DNA from: Streptomyces aurantiogriseus
GTDB lineage: Bacteria > Actinomycetota > Actinomycetes > Streptomycetales > Streptomycetaceae
DNA: 64,000 nt
Reading direction: 5' to 3'
Assembly (NCBI RefSeq): GCF_014649375.1
Contig: NZ_BMSX01000014.1
Location: 124,001-188,000 of the forward strand
The position numbers and the translations under genes are program-made. Every line of letters begins with the position of its first letter. Within the stretch, counting starts at the first letter, position 1. The notes beneath the pieces were generated by a model, which was not told the origin of the DNA, searched no databases, and worked only from the letters and a program-made list of their open reading frames with translations. This document shows, in pieces, positions 8,331-16,088 of the stretch.

Positions 8331-9491
8331 GTGACCGACCTCGCCGCGGTGAAAGCCGCGCTGAAGACACAGGCCGTCGAGACGCCGTCGTGGGCGTACG
8401 GGAACTCGGGGACCCGCTTCAAGGTGTTCGCCCAGCAGGGCGTTCCGCGCACTCCGCAGGAGAAGCTGGACGACGCCGCCAAGGTGCACGAGTTCACGGG
8501 CGTGGCCCCCACCGTCGCCCTGCACATTCCCTGGGACAAGGTGGAGGACTACTCCGCACTTGCGAAACATGCCGAGGACCGGGGGGTGAAGCTGGGAGCG
8601 ATCAACTCCAACACCTTCCAGGACGACGACTACAAGCTGGGGAGCATCTGTCATCCGGACCCGGTGGTGCGGCGCAAGGCCGTCGACCATCTGCTGGAGT
8701 GCGTCGACATCATGGACGCGACGGGGTCGACGGATCTGAAGCTGTGGTTCGCCGACGGGACGAACTATCCCGGGCAGGACGACATCCGTGAGCGGCAGGA
8801 CCGGCTGGCCGAGGGGCTGGCGGAGGTGTACGAGCGGCTCGGTGACGGGCAGCGGATGCTGCTGGAGTACAAGTTCTTCGAGCCGGCCTTCTACACGACG
8901 GACGTGCCGGACTGGGGCACGGCGTACGCGCACTGCCTGAAGCTCGGGCCGAAGGCGCAGGTCGTGGTGGACACCGGGCATCACGCGCCCGGTACCAACA
9001 TCGAGTTCATCGTGGCCACCCTGCTGCGGGAGGGGAAGCTCGGCGGCTTCGACTTCAACTCGCGCTTCTACGCCGACGACGACCTGATGGTGGGGGCGGC
9101 GGATCCGTTCCAGCTGTTCCGGATCATGTACGAGGTCGTGCGTGGGGGTGGGTTCACCTCCGAGGTGGCGTTCATGCTCGACCAGTGCCACAACATCGAG
9201 GCGAAGATCCCGGCGATCATCCGGTCGGTGATGAACGTGCAGGAAGCGACGGCGAAGGCCCTGCTGGTCGACCGGTCGGCGTTGGCTGCCGCGCAGGCCT
9301 CCGGTGATGTTCTCGAGGCCAATGCGGTGCTGATGGACGCGTACAACACGGATGTGCGGCCGCTGCTTCGTGAGGTGCGGGAGGAGATGGGGTTGGGCCC
9401 CGACCCGATTGCTGCGTACCGGGCTTCCGGGTGGGCCGAGAAGATCATTGCTGAGCGGGTTGGTGGGGAGCAGGCCGGTTGGGGGGCGTGA
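8331..9491 (+). CDS. rhaI: L-rhamnose isomerase
   Basis: 386 residues from the GTG at 8331, chosen because AGGAG sits 6 nt upstream and family members begin near this point; in-frame upstream starts lack such a site. The sequence is a xylose-isomerase-like TIM barrel of the RhaI type. Probable metal-binding segments are LLEYKFFEP near residue 180, VVVDTGHHAP near 213 and FDFNSRFYADDD near 241. It converts L-rhamnose to L-rhamnulose in the cytoplasm, the first committed step. First gene of the rightward catabolic operon, controlled by the promoter at 8202-8230. Confidence 0.93.
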   Translation: MTDLAAVKAALKTQAVETPSWAYGNSGTRFKVFAQQGVPRTPQEKLDDAAKVHEFTGVAPTVALHIPWDKVEDYSALAKHAEDRGVKLGAINSNTFQDDDYKLGSICHPDPVVRRKAVDHLLECVDIMDATGSTDLKLWFADGTNYPGQDDIRERQDRLAEGLAEVYERLGDGQRMLLEYKFFEPAFYTTDVPDWGTAYAHCLKLGPKAQVVVDTGHHAPGTNIEFIVATLLREGKLGGFDFNSRFYADDDLMVGAADPFQLFRIMYEVVRGGGFTSEVAFMLDQCHNIEAKIPAIIRSVMNVQEATAKALLVDRSALAAAQASGDVLEANAVLMDAYNTDVRPLLREVREEMGLGPDPIAAYRASGWAEKIIAERVGGEQAGWGA

Positions 9492-9510
9492 GCGTCTGCC
9501 CGGTTCTGTT

Positions 9511-9564
9511 TCGTCGCGGGGTGCGGGCCGGTTGTGGCTGGTCGCGCAGTTTCCCGCGCCCCTG
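9511..9564 (+). repeat. Dispersed Streptomyces extragenic repeat (fragment)
   Basis: The 116-bp gap between rhaI and rhaEW contains the string GGTTGTGGCTGGTCGCGCAG followed by TTTCCCGCGCCCCT. From general knowledge, near-identical copies (GTCGCGCAGTTCCCCGCGCCCC) recur many times between genes of Streptomyces chromosomes. This copy lacks the usual palindromic second half. It is unusual inside a catabolic operon and may mark a site of past rearrangement. Confidence 0.55.
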
Positions 9565-9607
9565 AAGCACATGCACTCACCCTCTCTCGAGTAAGGACTG
9601 ACAGTTC

Positions 9608-11647
9608 ATGGCAACCCATCCCGAAGCCGCTGCTCTTCTCGCCCGGTCCCGCCGACTCGGTGCTGATCCCCGTAACACGAACTACGCCGGCGGCAACGCC
9701 TCCGCCAAGGGCACCGACACCGATCCCGTCACCGGTGGTGATGTCGAGCTGATGTGGGTGAAGGGGTCCGGTGGGGACCTCGGGACGCTCACCGAGGCGG
9801 GGCTGGCGGTTCTGCGGCTGGACCGGCTGCGGGCTCTGCAGGACGTCTACCCGGGCGTCGAGCGCGAGGACGAGATGGTCGCCGCGTTCGACTACTGCCT
9901 GCACGGGAAGGGCGGGGCGGCTCCGTCCATCGACACCGCCATGCACGGGCTCGTCGACGCCGCCCATGTCGATCATCTGCACCCCGACTCGGGGATCGCG
10001 CTCGCCTGCGCGGCCGACGGGGAGAAGCTGACCGCCGAGTGCTTCGGGGACGCGGTCGCCTGGGTGCCCTGGCGGCGGCCCGGGTTCCAGCTGGGGCTGG
10101 ACATCGCCGCCATCAAGGCGGCCAACCCGCAGGCGATCGGCGTGATCCTGGGCGGACACGGCATCACAGCCTGGGGTGACACCGCCGAGGAGTGCGAGCG
10201 GAACTCGCTGCACATCATCCGGACCGCCGAGGCGTTCCTGGAGGAGCGGGGGAAGGCCGAGCCCTTCGGCGCCGTCATCGAGGGGTACGAGGCGCTGCCC
10301 GAGGCCGAGCGCCGGGAGCGGGCGGCCGCCCTCGCGCCGTATGTGCGTGCCATCGCCTCTCAGGACAAGCCGCAGGTCGGGCACTTCAACGACTCCGAGG
10401 TCGTCCTCGACTTCGTGGCGCGGGCCGAGCATCCCCGGCTGGCCGCGCTCGGTACGTCGTGCCCCGATCACTTCCTGCGGACCAAGGTGCGGCCGCTCGT
10501 CCTCGACCTGCCGCCGACCGCGCCGCTGGAGGAGGCCGTCGCACGGCTGAAGGAACTGCACGTCGAGTACCGGGAGGAGTACGCCGCCTACTACGAGCGG
10601 CACGCCCTGCCCGACTCCCCCGCGATGCGCGGTGCCGACCCGGCGATCGTGCTCGTGCCGGGCGTGGGCATGTTCTCCTTCGGCAAGGACAAGCAGACGG
10701 CGCGGGTGGCCGGCGAGTTCTACGTCAACGCGATCAACGTGATGCGGGGCGCCGAGGCGGTGTCCTCGTACGCGCCGATCGAGGAGTCGGAGAAGTTCCG
10801 CATCGAGTACTGGGCGCTGGAGGAGGCCAAGCTCCAGCGGATGCCGAAGCCCAAGGCGCTGGCCACGCGGGTGGCGCTCGTGACGGGGGCCGGCAGCGGG
10901 ATCGGGAAGGCGATCGCGCACCGGCTCGTGGCGGAGGGGGCGTGTGTCGTCGTCGCCGATCTCGACGCCGAGAACGCGCAGGCCGTCGCGGAGGAGCTCG
11001 GTGGGGCCGACAAGGCCGTCGCCGTGACCGTCGACGTGACGTCGGAGGAGCAGATCGCCGACGCCTTCAAGGCCGCCGTGCTCGCCTTCGGCGGGGTCGA
11101 CCTCGTCGTCAACAACGCCGGTATCTCCATCTCCAAGCCGCTGCTCGAGACCTCGGCCAAGGACTGGGACCTCCAGCACGACATCATGGCCCGCGGGTCG
11201 TTCCTCGTGTCGCGGGAGGCCGCCCGGGTGATGATCGCGCAGGAGCTGGGCGGGGACCTCGTCTACATCGCCTCGAAGAACGCCGTGTTCGCCGGTCCCA
11301 ACAACATCGCCTACTCCGCGACCAAGGCCGATCAGGCCCATCAGGTGCGGCTTCTCGCCGCCGAGCTGGGTGAGCACGGCATTCGTGTCAACGGGGTCAA
11401 CCCGGATGGCGTGGTGCGCGGGTCGGGCATCTTCGCCGGTGGCTGGGGTGCGCAGCGGGCGGCCGTGTACGGGGTGGAGGAGGAGAAGCTGGGCGAGTTC
11501 TACGCGCAGCGGACCATCCTGAAGCGGGAGGTGCTGCCGGAGCACGTGGCCAACGCCGTGTTCGCGCTGACCGGTGGGGACCTCACCCACACCACCGGGC
11601 TGCACGTCCCGGTCGACGCCGGCGTCGCGGCCGCCTTCCTCCGGTGA
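9608..11647 (+). CDS. rhaEW: Bifunctional rhamnulose-1-phosphate aldolase / L-lactaldehyde dehydrogenase
   Basis: 679-residue fusion. Residues ~1-410 form a class II (zinc) aldolase with the metal-binding HVDHLHPDSG near 120 and GVILGGHGITAWG near 178. Residues ~420-679 form a short-chain dehydrogenase: Rossmann motif VTGAGSGIGKAIA at ~424, NNAG near 500, catalytic YSATK near 568. The aldolase cleaves L-rhamnulose-1-phosphate to DHAP and L-lactaldehyde; the dehydrogenase domain oxidises lactaldehyde to L-lactate, as shown for RhaEW-type fusions. The product feeds the adjoining lutABC genes. The stop overlaps the rhaB start by 4 bp. Confidence 0.93.
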   Translation: MATHPEAAALLARSRRLGADPRNTNYAGGNASAKGTDTDPVTGGDVELMWVKGSGGDLGTLTEAGLAVLRLDRLRALQDVYPGVEREDEMVAAFDYCLHGKGGAAPSIDTAMHGLVDAAHVDHLHPDSGIALACAADGEKLTAECFGDAVAWVPWRRPGFQLGLDIAAIKAANPQAIGVILGGHGITAWGDTAEECERNSLHIIRTAEAFLEERGKAEPFGAVIEGYEALPEAERRERAAALAPYVRAIASQDKPQVGHFNDSEVVLDFVARAEHPRLAALGTSCPDHFLRTKVRPLVLDLPPTAPLEEAVARLKELHVEYREEYAAYYERHALPDSPAMRGADPAIVLVPGVGMFSFGKDKQTARVAGEFYVNAINVMRGAEAVSSYAPIEESEKFRIEYWALEEAKLQRMPKPKALATRVALVTGAGSGIGKAIAHRLVAEGACVVVADLDAENAQAVAEELGGADKAVAVTVDVTSEEQIADAFKAAVLAFGGVDLVVNNAGISISKPLLETSAKDWDLQHDIMARGSFLVSREAARVMIAQELGGDLVYIASKNAVFAGPNNIAYSATKADQAHQVRLLAAELGEHGIRVNGVNPDGVVRGSGIFAGGWGAQRAAVYGVEEEKLGEFYAQRTILKREVLPEHVANAVFALTGGDLTHTTGLHVPVDAGVAAAFLR

Positions 11648-13104
11648 CGGCCGTGAAGTCGTACGCCGCGGTCGACCTCGGCGCCTCCAGCGGGCGGGTG
11701 ATGGTCGGCCGTATGACCCCGGACTCGCTGGAGCTGACCGAGGCGCACCGCTTCCCCAACCGGCCCGTACGGGTCCCGGAGGGGTTGCGCTGGGACGTGC
11801 TCGGGCTGTACGCGGGGGTGCTGGACGGGCTGCGGGCGGCCGGTGCCGCGGCCGGGGGCCGGCTCGACTCGGTCGGCATCGACAGCTGGGCCGTGGACTA
11901 CGGCCTGCTGGACGCCGACGGGGCCCTGCTCGGCAACCCGGTGCACTACCGCGACGCCCGCACGGAGGGCGTCGCGGAGAAGGTGTGGGCGACCGTGCCG
12001 GCCCCGGAGCTGTATACGGCGACGGGGTTGCAGTACGCCCCCTTCAACACCCTCTATCAGTTGACGGCGGCGGCGTCTTCGGCCCAGCTCGCGCATGCTC
12101 GGCGCCTGTTGCTCATCCCCGACCTGCTCGCATACTGGCTGACCGGCGAGCAGGGCACCGAGCTGACCAACGCCTCGACGACCCAGCTCATCGATCCCCG
12201 GACGCGTGACTGGTCGTACGACGTCGCCGCGCGGCTGGGCATCGACCTGAGTCTGTTCGCGCCGCTGCGACAGCCGGGGGATCCGGCGGGGACGCTGCGG
12301 GCGGAGGTGCTGGAGGAGACGGGGCTGGCCGGTCCGGTGACGGTGACGGCCGTCGGTTCGCACGACACCGCGTCCGCGGTGGCCGCCGTGCCGGCGACGG
12401 GCGAGAGGTTCGCCTACATCTGCACCGGCACCTGGTCGCTGGCCGGCCTGGAGCTGGACGCGCCCGTGCTGACGGAGGCGAGCCGCGCCGCCAACTTCAC
12501 CAACGAGCTGGGGCTGGACGGCACGGTCCGCTATCTGCGCAACATCATGGGACTGTGGCTGCTCCAGGAGTGTGTACGGGCCTGGGGCGACCCGGATCTG
12601 GGCGTGCTGCTGCGGGAGGCGGCCGGCGTGCCGGCGCTGCGGTCGGTGGTGGACGCCGGGGACGCCGCGTTCCTGGCGCCGGGCCGGATGCCGGAGCGGA
12701 TCGCCGAGGCGTGCCGGGCGTCGGGGCAGCCGGTGCCGGAGACACGGGGCGAGATCACACGCTGCATCCTCGATTCGCTGGCCCTCGCCCACCGGCGAGC
12801 CGTCGAGGACGCCCAGCGGCTGGCCGGCCACCCCGTCGACGTCGTGCACGTCGTCGGGGGCGGCACCCGCAACGCGCTGCTCTGCCAGCTCACCGCCGAC
12901 GCCTGCGGGCTGCCGGTGGTGGCCGGTCCGACGGAGGCGGCCGCCCTCGGCAACGTCCTGGTCCAGGCCCGGGCGCACGGCCTGGTCGGTGACCGCCACG
13001 CCATGCGGCGGCTGCTCGCCCGTACCCAGCCCCTGACCCGGTACGAGCCGCAGGGCGGCACCGACCGCTGGCGCGAGGCGGAGGCCCGGCTCGCCACGCG
13101 GTGA
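11644..13104 (+). CDS. rhaB: Rhamnulokinase
   Basis: 486-residue FGGY-family sugar kinase. The N-terminal phosphate loop AAVDLGASSGRVMVG (residues ~8-22), the substrate segment SVGIDSWAVDYGLLD near 76 and the C-terminal VVGGGTRNALLCQLTAD near 403 are all intact; length matches RhaB (~490). It phosphorylates L-rhamnulose at O1 with ATP, giving the substrate of RhaEW. It starts at GTG 11644 within a GTGA overlap with the rhaEW stop, so expression is coupled and the kinase is made in step with the aldolase. No terminator hairpin was seen before lutA. Confidence 0.93.
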   Translation: MTAVKSYAAVDLGASSGRVMVGRMTPDSLELTEAHRFPNRPVRVPEGLRWDVLGLYAGVLDGLRAAGAAAGGRLDSVGIDSWAVDYGLLDADGALLGNPVHYRDARTEGVAEKVWATVPAPELYTATGLQYAPFNTLYQLTAAASSAQLAHARRLLLIPDLLAYWLTGEQGTELTNASTTQLIDPRTRDWSYDVAARLGIDLSLFAPLRQPGDPAGTLRAEVLEETGLAGPVTVTAVGSHDTASAVAAVPATGERFAYICTGTWSLAGLELDAPVLTEASRAANFTNELGLDGTVRYLRNIMGLWLLQECVRAWGDPDLGVLLREAAGVPALRSVVDAGDAAFLAPGRMPERIAEACRASGQPVPETRGEITRCILDSLALAHRRAVEDAQRLAGHPVDVVHVVGGGTRNALLCQLTADACGLPVVAGPTEAAALGNVLVQARAHGLVGDRHAMRRLLARTQPLTRYEPQGGTDRWREAEARLATR

Positions 13105-13136
13105 GCCGGGGTCTCCCCCGACCCGAGGTGCCGGAC

Positions 13137-13157
13137 TACTCTGCACTCATCCGATGA
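13137..13157 (+). promoter_or_regulatory. lutABC promoter with palindromic operator
   Basis: A -10-like TACTCT (13137-13142) is followed by TCATCCGATGA (13147-13157), a perfect 5+1+5 palindrome sitting on the predicted start site. TCATC-N-GATGA resembles operators of FadR-subfamily GntR regulators, which commonly control lactate genes. The regulator is not encoded in this window. Confidence 0.45.
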
Positions 13158-13176
13158 CCAACCCCGAGGAGCCGCG

Positions 13177-13932
13177 ATGCGTGTCGCACTGTTCCTGACC
13201 TGTGTCAACGACACGCTCTATCCGGACACCGGCCGTGCCGTGCTGAAACTGCTGACCAGGCTGGGCGTCGAGGTGGACTTCCCGATGGCCCAGACCTGCT
13301 GCGGACAGGCCCACTACAACACCGGCTACCGCCACGAGGCCGAGCCGCTGGCCCGGCATTTCTCCGATGTCTTCGGGGAGTACGAGGCGATCGTGACGCC
13401 GTCCGGGTCGTGTGGGGCGATGGTGCGGGAGCTGTATCCGCGGATGGGCGAGCGGGCGCGGGCCGAGGGGCGGGGGGACACACTGGCGGCGACCCTGGCG
13501 CCGGTGGTGCCGAAGACGTACGAGCTGACCGAGTTCCTGGTGGACGTGCTCGGGGTGACGGACGTCGGGGCCTACTACCCGCACACGGTGACCTACCACC
13601 CGACCTGTCACGGGCTGCGCGGGCTCGGGCTCGGGGAGCGGCCCCGGCGGCTGCTGCAGGCCGTGAAGGGGCTGGAGCTGGTGGAGCTGCCGGGGGCGGA
13701 CGAGTGCTGTGGTTTCGGCGGCACCTTCGCGCTGAAGAACTCCGACGTCTCGGCGGCGATGGGCGCGGACAAGGTGCGCAACGCCCAGTCGACGGGCGCC
13801 GAGGTGCTGTGCGCGGCGGACAACTCGTGTCTCATGCACATCGGCGGCACGATGGCCCGGCTCCAGTCGGGCATGCGGCCGGTGCACATCGCGGAGATCC
13901 TGGCGAGCACGGAGGAGGAACCGGCGGTATGA
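13177..13932 (+). CDS. lutA: L-lactate utilisation Fe-S protein LutA
   Basis: 251 residues made of two CCG (cysteine-rich) domains: TCCGQAHYNTGYR near residue 43 and ECCGFGGTFALKN near 179, each preceded by a second conserved cysteine segment (VTPSGSCGAM near 75; YHPTCHGLRGLG near 145). Such domains bind an unusual cubane Fe-S cluster in quinone- or flavin-linked reductases. With LutB and LutC it forms the lactate-oxidising complex that converts L-lactate to pyruvate. GAGGAG precedes the ATG. Located 72 bp behind rhaB with its own operator, which fits the use of lactate made by RhaEW. Confidence 0.92.
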   Translation: MRVALFLTCVNDTLYPDTGRAVLKLLTRLGVEVDFPMAQTCCGQAHYNTGYRHEAEPLARHFSDVFGEYEAIVTPSGSCGAMVRELYPRMGERARAEGRGDTLAATLAPVVPKTYELTEFLVDVLGVTDVGAYYPHTVTYHPTCHGLRGLGLGERPRRLLQAVKGLELVELPGADECCGFGGTFALKNSDVSAAMGADKVRNAQSTGAEVLCAADNSCLMHIGGTMARLQSGMRPVHIAEILASTEEEPAV

Positions 13933-15407
13933 GCGGCACGTTCGTAGGGATGCCGGCCTTCCCCGAGGCCGCGCACGAAGCGGTCAACAACCCGACCCTG
14001 CGCGGCAATCTGCGCCACGCCACGCACACCATCCGCGCCAAGCGGGCGAAGGCCGTGGCCGAGGTGTCCGACTGGTCCGCGCTGCGGGAGGCGGGCAAGC
14101 AGATCAAGGACCACACACTCCGCCATCTCGACCGCTACCTGGTGCGGTTGGAGGAGTCCGTCACGGCTGCGGGGGGCATCGTCCACTGGGCCGCCGATGC
14201 CGACGAGGCCAACCGGATCGTCGCCCGACTGGTCAAGGAGACCGGCGAGTCGGAGGTCGTCAAGGTCAAGTCCATGGCCACGCAGGAGATCGGCCTCAAC
14301 GAGGCCCTCGAAGCCGAGGGCATCCGCGCCTACGAGACCGATCTCGCCGAGCTGATCGTGCAGTTGGGCCGCGATCGTCCCTCCCACATTCTCGTGCCGG
14401 CGATCCACCGCAACCGCGGTGAGATCCGGGACATCTTCACGCGCGAGATGAGCGAGTGGGGCCGCCCGGCACCCGAGGGTCTCACCGACACGCCCGCCGA
14501 ACTCGCCGAGGCCGCCCGGCTGCACCTGCGGGAGAAGTTCCTGCGCGCCAAGGTCGGGATCTCCGGCGCCAACTTCATGGTCGCCGAGACCGGCACCCTC
14601 GTGGTCGTCGAGTCCGAGGGCAACGGGCGCATGTGCCTCACCCTGCCCGAGACCCTGATCTCCGTCGTCGGCATCGAGAAGATCGTGCCGACCTGGCGGG
14701 ACCTGGAGGTGTTCCTGCAGACCCTCCCCCGCTCCTCCACGGCCGAACGCATGAACCCGTACACGTCCATGTGGACCGGAACCACCGACGGGGACGGCCC
14801 GCAGACCTTCCATCTGGTCCTGCTGGACAACGGCCGCACCGACACCCTCGCCGACGAGGTCGGCCGCCAGGCCCTGCGCTGCATCCGCTGCTCGGCCTGT
14901 CTGAACGTCTGCCCGGTGTACGAGCGGGCCGGTGGCCACGCCTACGGCTCGGTCTACCCGGGCCCGATCGGTGCGATCCTCAGCCCCCAGCTCCGGGGCA
15001 CCGCAAGCGAGATCGACGCCTCACTGCCGTACGCCTCGTCGCTGTGCGGAGCCTGCTACGAGGTGTGCCCGGTCGCCATCGACATCCCCGAGGTGCTGGT
15101 GCACCTGCGGGAACGGGTCGTCGAGGGCGGGCCGGTGACGCGAGAGGGCAACAAGGTGGTGCTGAAGCCGGCCAAGGGGCATGCGGCCGAGCGGGCCGCG
15201 ATGCGGGCCGCCCGCTGGGCCTTCGCCCGGCCCGGCGCCCTGCGCGCGGGGCAGCGGCTGGCGTCCCGTACCCGTCGGCTGCATCCGCGGACGCTGCCCG
15301 GTCCCGGGAAGGCGTGGAGTGATTCGCGGGATCTGCCGGCGGTGCCCGCCGAGCCGTTCCGGGACTGGTGGCAGCGGACGCAGGGCGGAAAGGGCGACGC
15401 GAAGTGA
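13929..15407 (+). CDS. lutB: L-lactate utilisation iron-sulfur protein LutB
   Basis: 492 residues. The N-terminal LUD domain (~60-290) resembles LutC; the C-terminal half holds two 4Fe-4S ferredoxin motifs, CIRCSACLNVCP near residue 318 and CGACYEVCP near 374, so electrons can pass from lactate to the chain. The ATG at 13929 was chosen because it overlaps the lutA stop (ATGA) and matches the usual LutB start (MSGTFVGMPAFPEAA); the frame stays open upstream only as shadow coding inside lutA. Cytoplasmic or membrane-associated complex with LutA and LutC. Confidence 0.93.
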   Translation: MSGTFVGMPAFPEAAHEAVNNPTLRGNLRHATHTIRAKRAKAVAEVSDWSALREAGKQIKDHTLRHLDRYLVRLEESVTAAGGIVHWAADADEANRIVARLVKETGESEVVKVKSMATQEIGLNEALEAEGIRAYETDLAELIVQLGRDRPSHILVPAIHRNRGEIRDIFTREMSEWGRPAPEGLTDTPAELAEAARLHLREKFLRAKVGISGANFMVAETGTLVVVESEGNGRMCLTLPETLISVVGIEKIVPTWRDLEVFLQTLPRSSTAERMNPYTSMWTGTTDGDGPQTFHLVLLDNGRTDTLADEVGRQALRCIRCSACLNVCPVYERAGGHAYGSVYPGPIGAILSPQLRGTASEIDASLPYASSLCGACYEVCPVAIDIPEVLVHLRERVVEGGPVTREGNKVVLKPAKGHAAERAAMRAARWAFARPGALRAGQRLASRTRRLHPRTLPGPGKAWSDSRDLPAVPAEPFRDWWQRTQGGKGDAK

Positions 15408-16078
15408 GCAGCAGGGAACGGATCCTGGGCCGGGTGCGGCGGGCGCTGGCGGACGTACCGCGGGACGACACTCCCCCAGTGCCTGAAGGGCCTGGGAGGG
15501 ACCCCCAGTACGAGCAGGCGGTTTCACGTGCGTATGTGCGGGAGCACGGCAGCCGGAGTGTCGCGGAGACGGTGGATCTGCTGGCGGAGAACCTGGCGGA
15601 CTACCGGGCGATCGTGCACCGCTGCACGGCGGACGATCTGGCCGCGACGATCGCCGGGATTCTGGCTGCCCGGGGCTCGGGGACGGTGCTGGTACCGCCG
15701 GGCCTGGAGCCGGAGTGGCTCACGGCGGCCGACGTCGAGCAGGTCCCGGACCGGGCCGCCAGCACCCCGCACGAACTGGACCGCGTCGACAGCGTGGTCA
15801 CGGCGTGCGCGGTCGCCGTTGCGGAGACGGGGACGATCGTGCTGGACGGCTCGCCCGACCAGGGCCGCCGCCGCATCACCCTCGTCCCCGACCACCACGT
15901 CTGCGTCGTACGCGTCCCCGACCAGGTCGTCTCCTCCGTCCCGCAGGCCCTCGAACGCCTCGACCCGGCCCGCCCGTCGACCTGGATCTCCGGGCCGTCG
16001 GCGACCAGCGACATCGAACTGGACCGGGTGGAGGGGGTGCACGGGCCGCGCACGCTGGAGGTGATCCTGGTCGGCTGA
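15404..16078 (+). CDS. lutC: L-lactate utilisation protein LutC
   Basis: 224 residues from GTG 15404, which overlaps the lutB stop as GTGA; GGAAAGGG lies upstream. Single LUD domain: ETGTIVLDGSPDQGRRRITLV near residue 140 in two parts (ETGTIVLDG and RRRITLVPDHHVCVV) and the closing SGPSATSDIELDRVEGVHGP near 198 are diagnostic of LutC/YkgG proteins. Third subunit of the lactate oxidation complex. It ends 10 bp before the stop of the convergent FAD/Rieske gene; no terminator hairpin fits in that gap. Confidence 0.92.
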   Translation: MSSRERILGRVRRALADVPRDDTPPVPEGPGRDPQYEQAVSRAYVREHGSRSVAETVDLLAENLADYRAIVHRCTADDLAATIAGILAARGSGTVLVPPGLEPEWLTAADVEQVPDRAASTPHELDRVDSVVTACAVAVAETGTIVLDGSPDQGRRRITLVPDHHVCVVRVPDQVVSSVPQALERLDPARPSTWISGPSATSDIELDRVEGVHGPRTLEVILVG

Positions 16079-16088
16079 CCGGACATGC

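Noticed and set aside
9068..11605. 845-codon open frame on the - strand opposite rhaI and rhaEW
   Set aside because: Shadow of the G/C third-position bias of rhaEW; composition is Arg/Gly/His-rich and no motif is visible.
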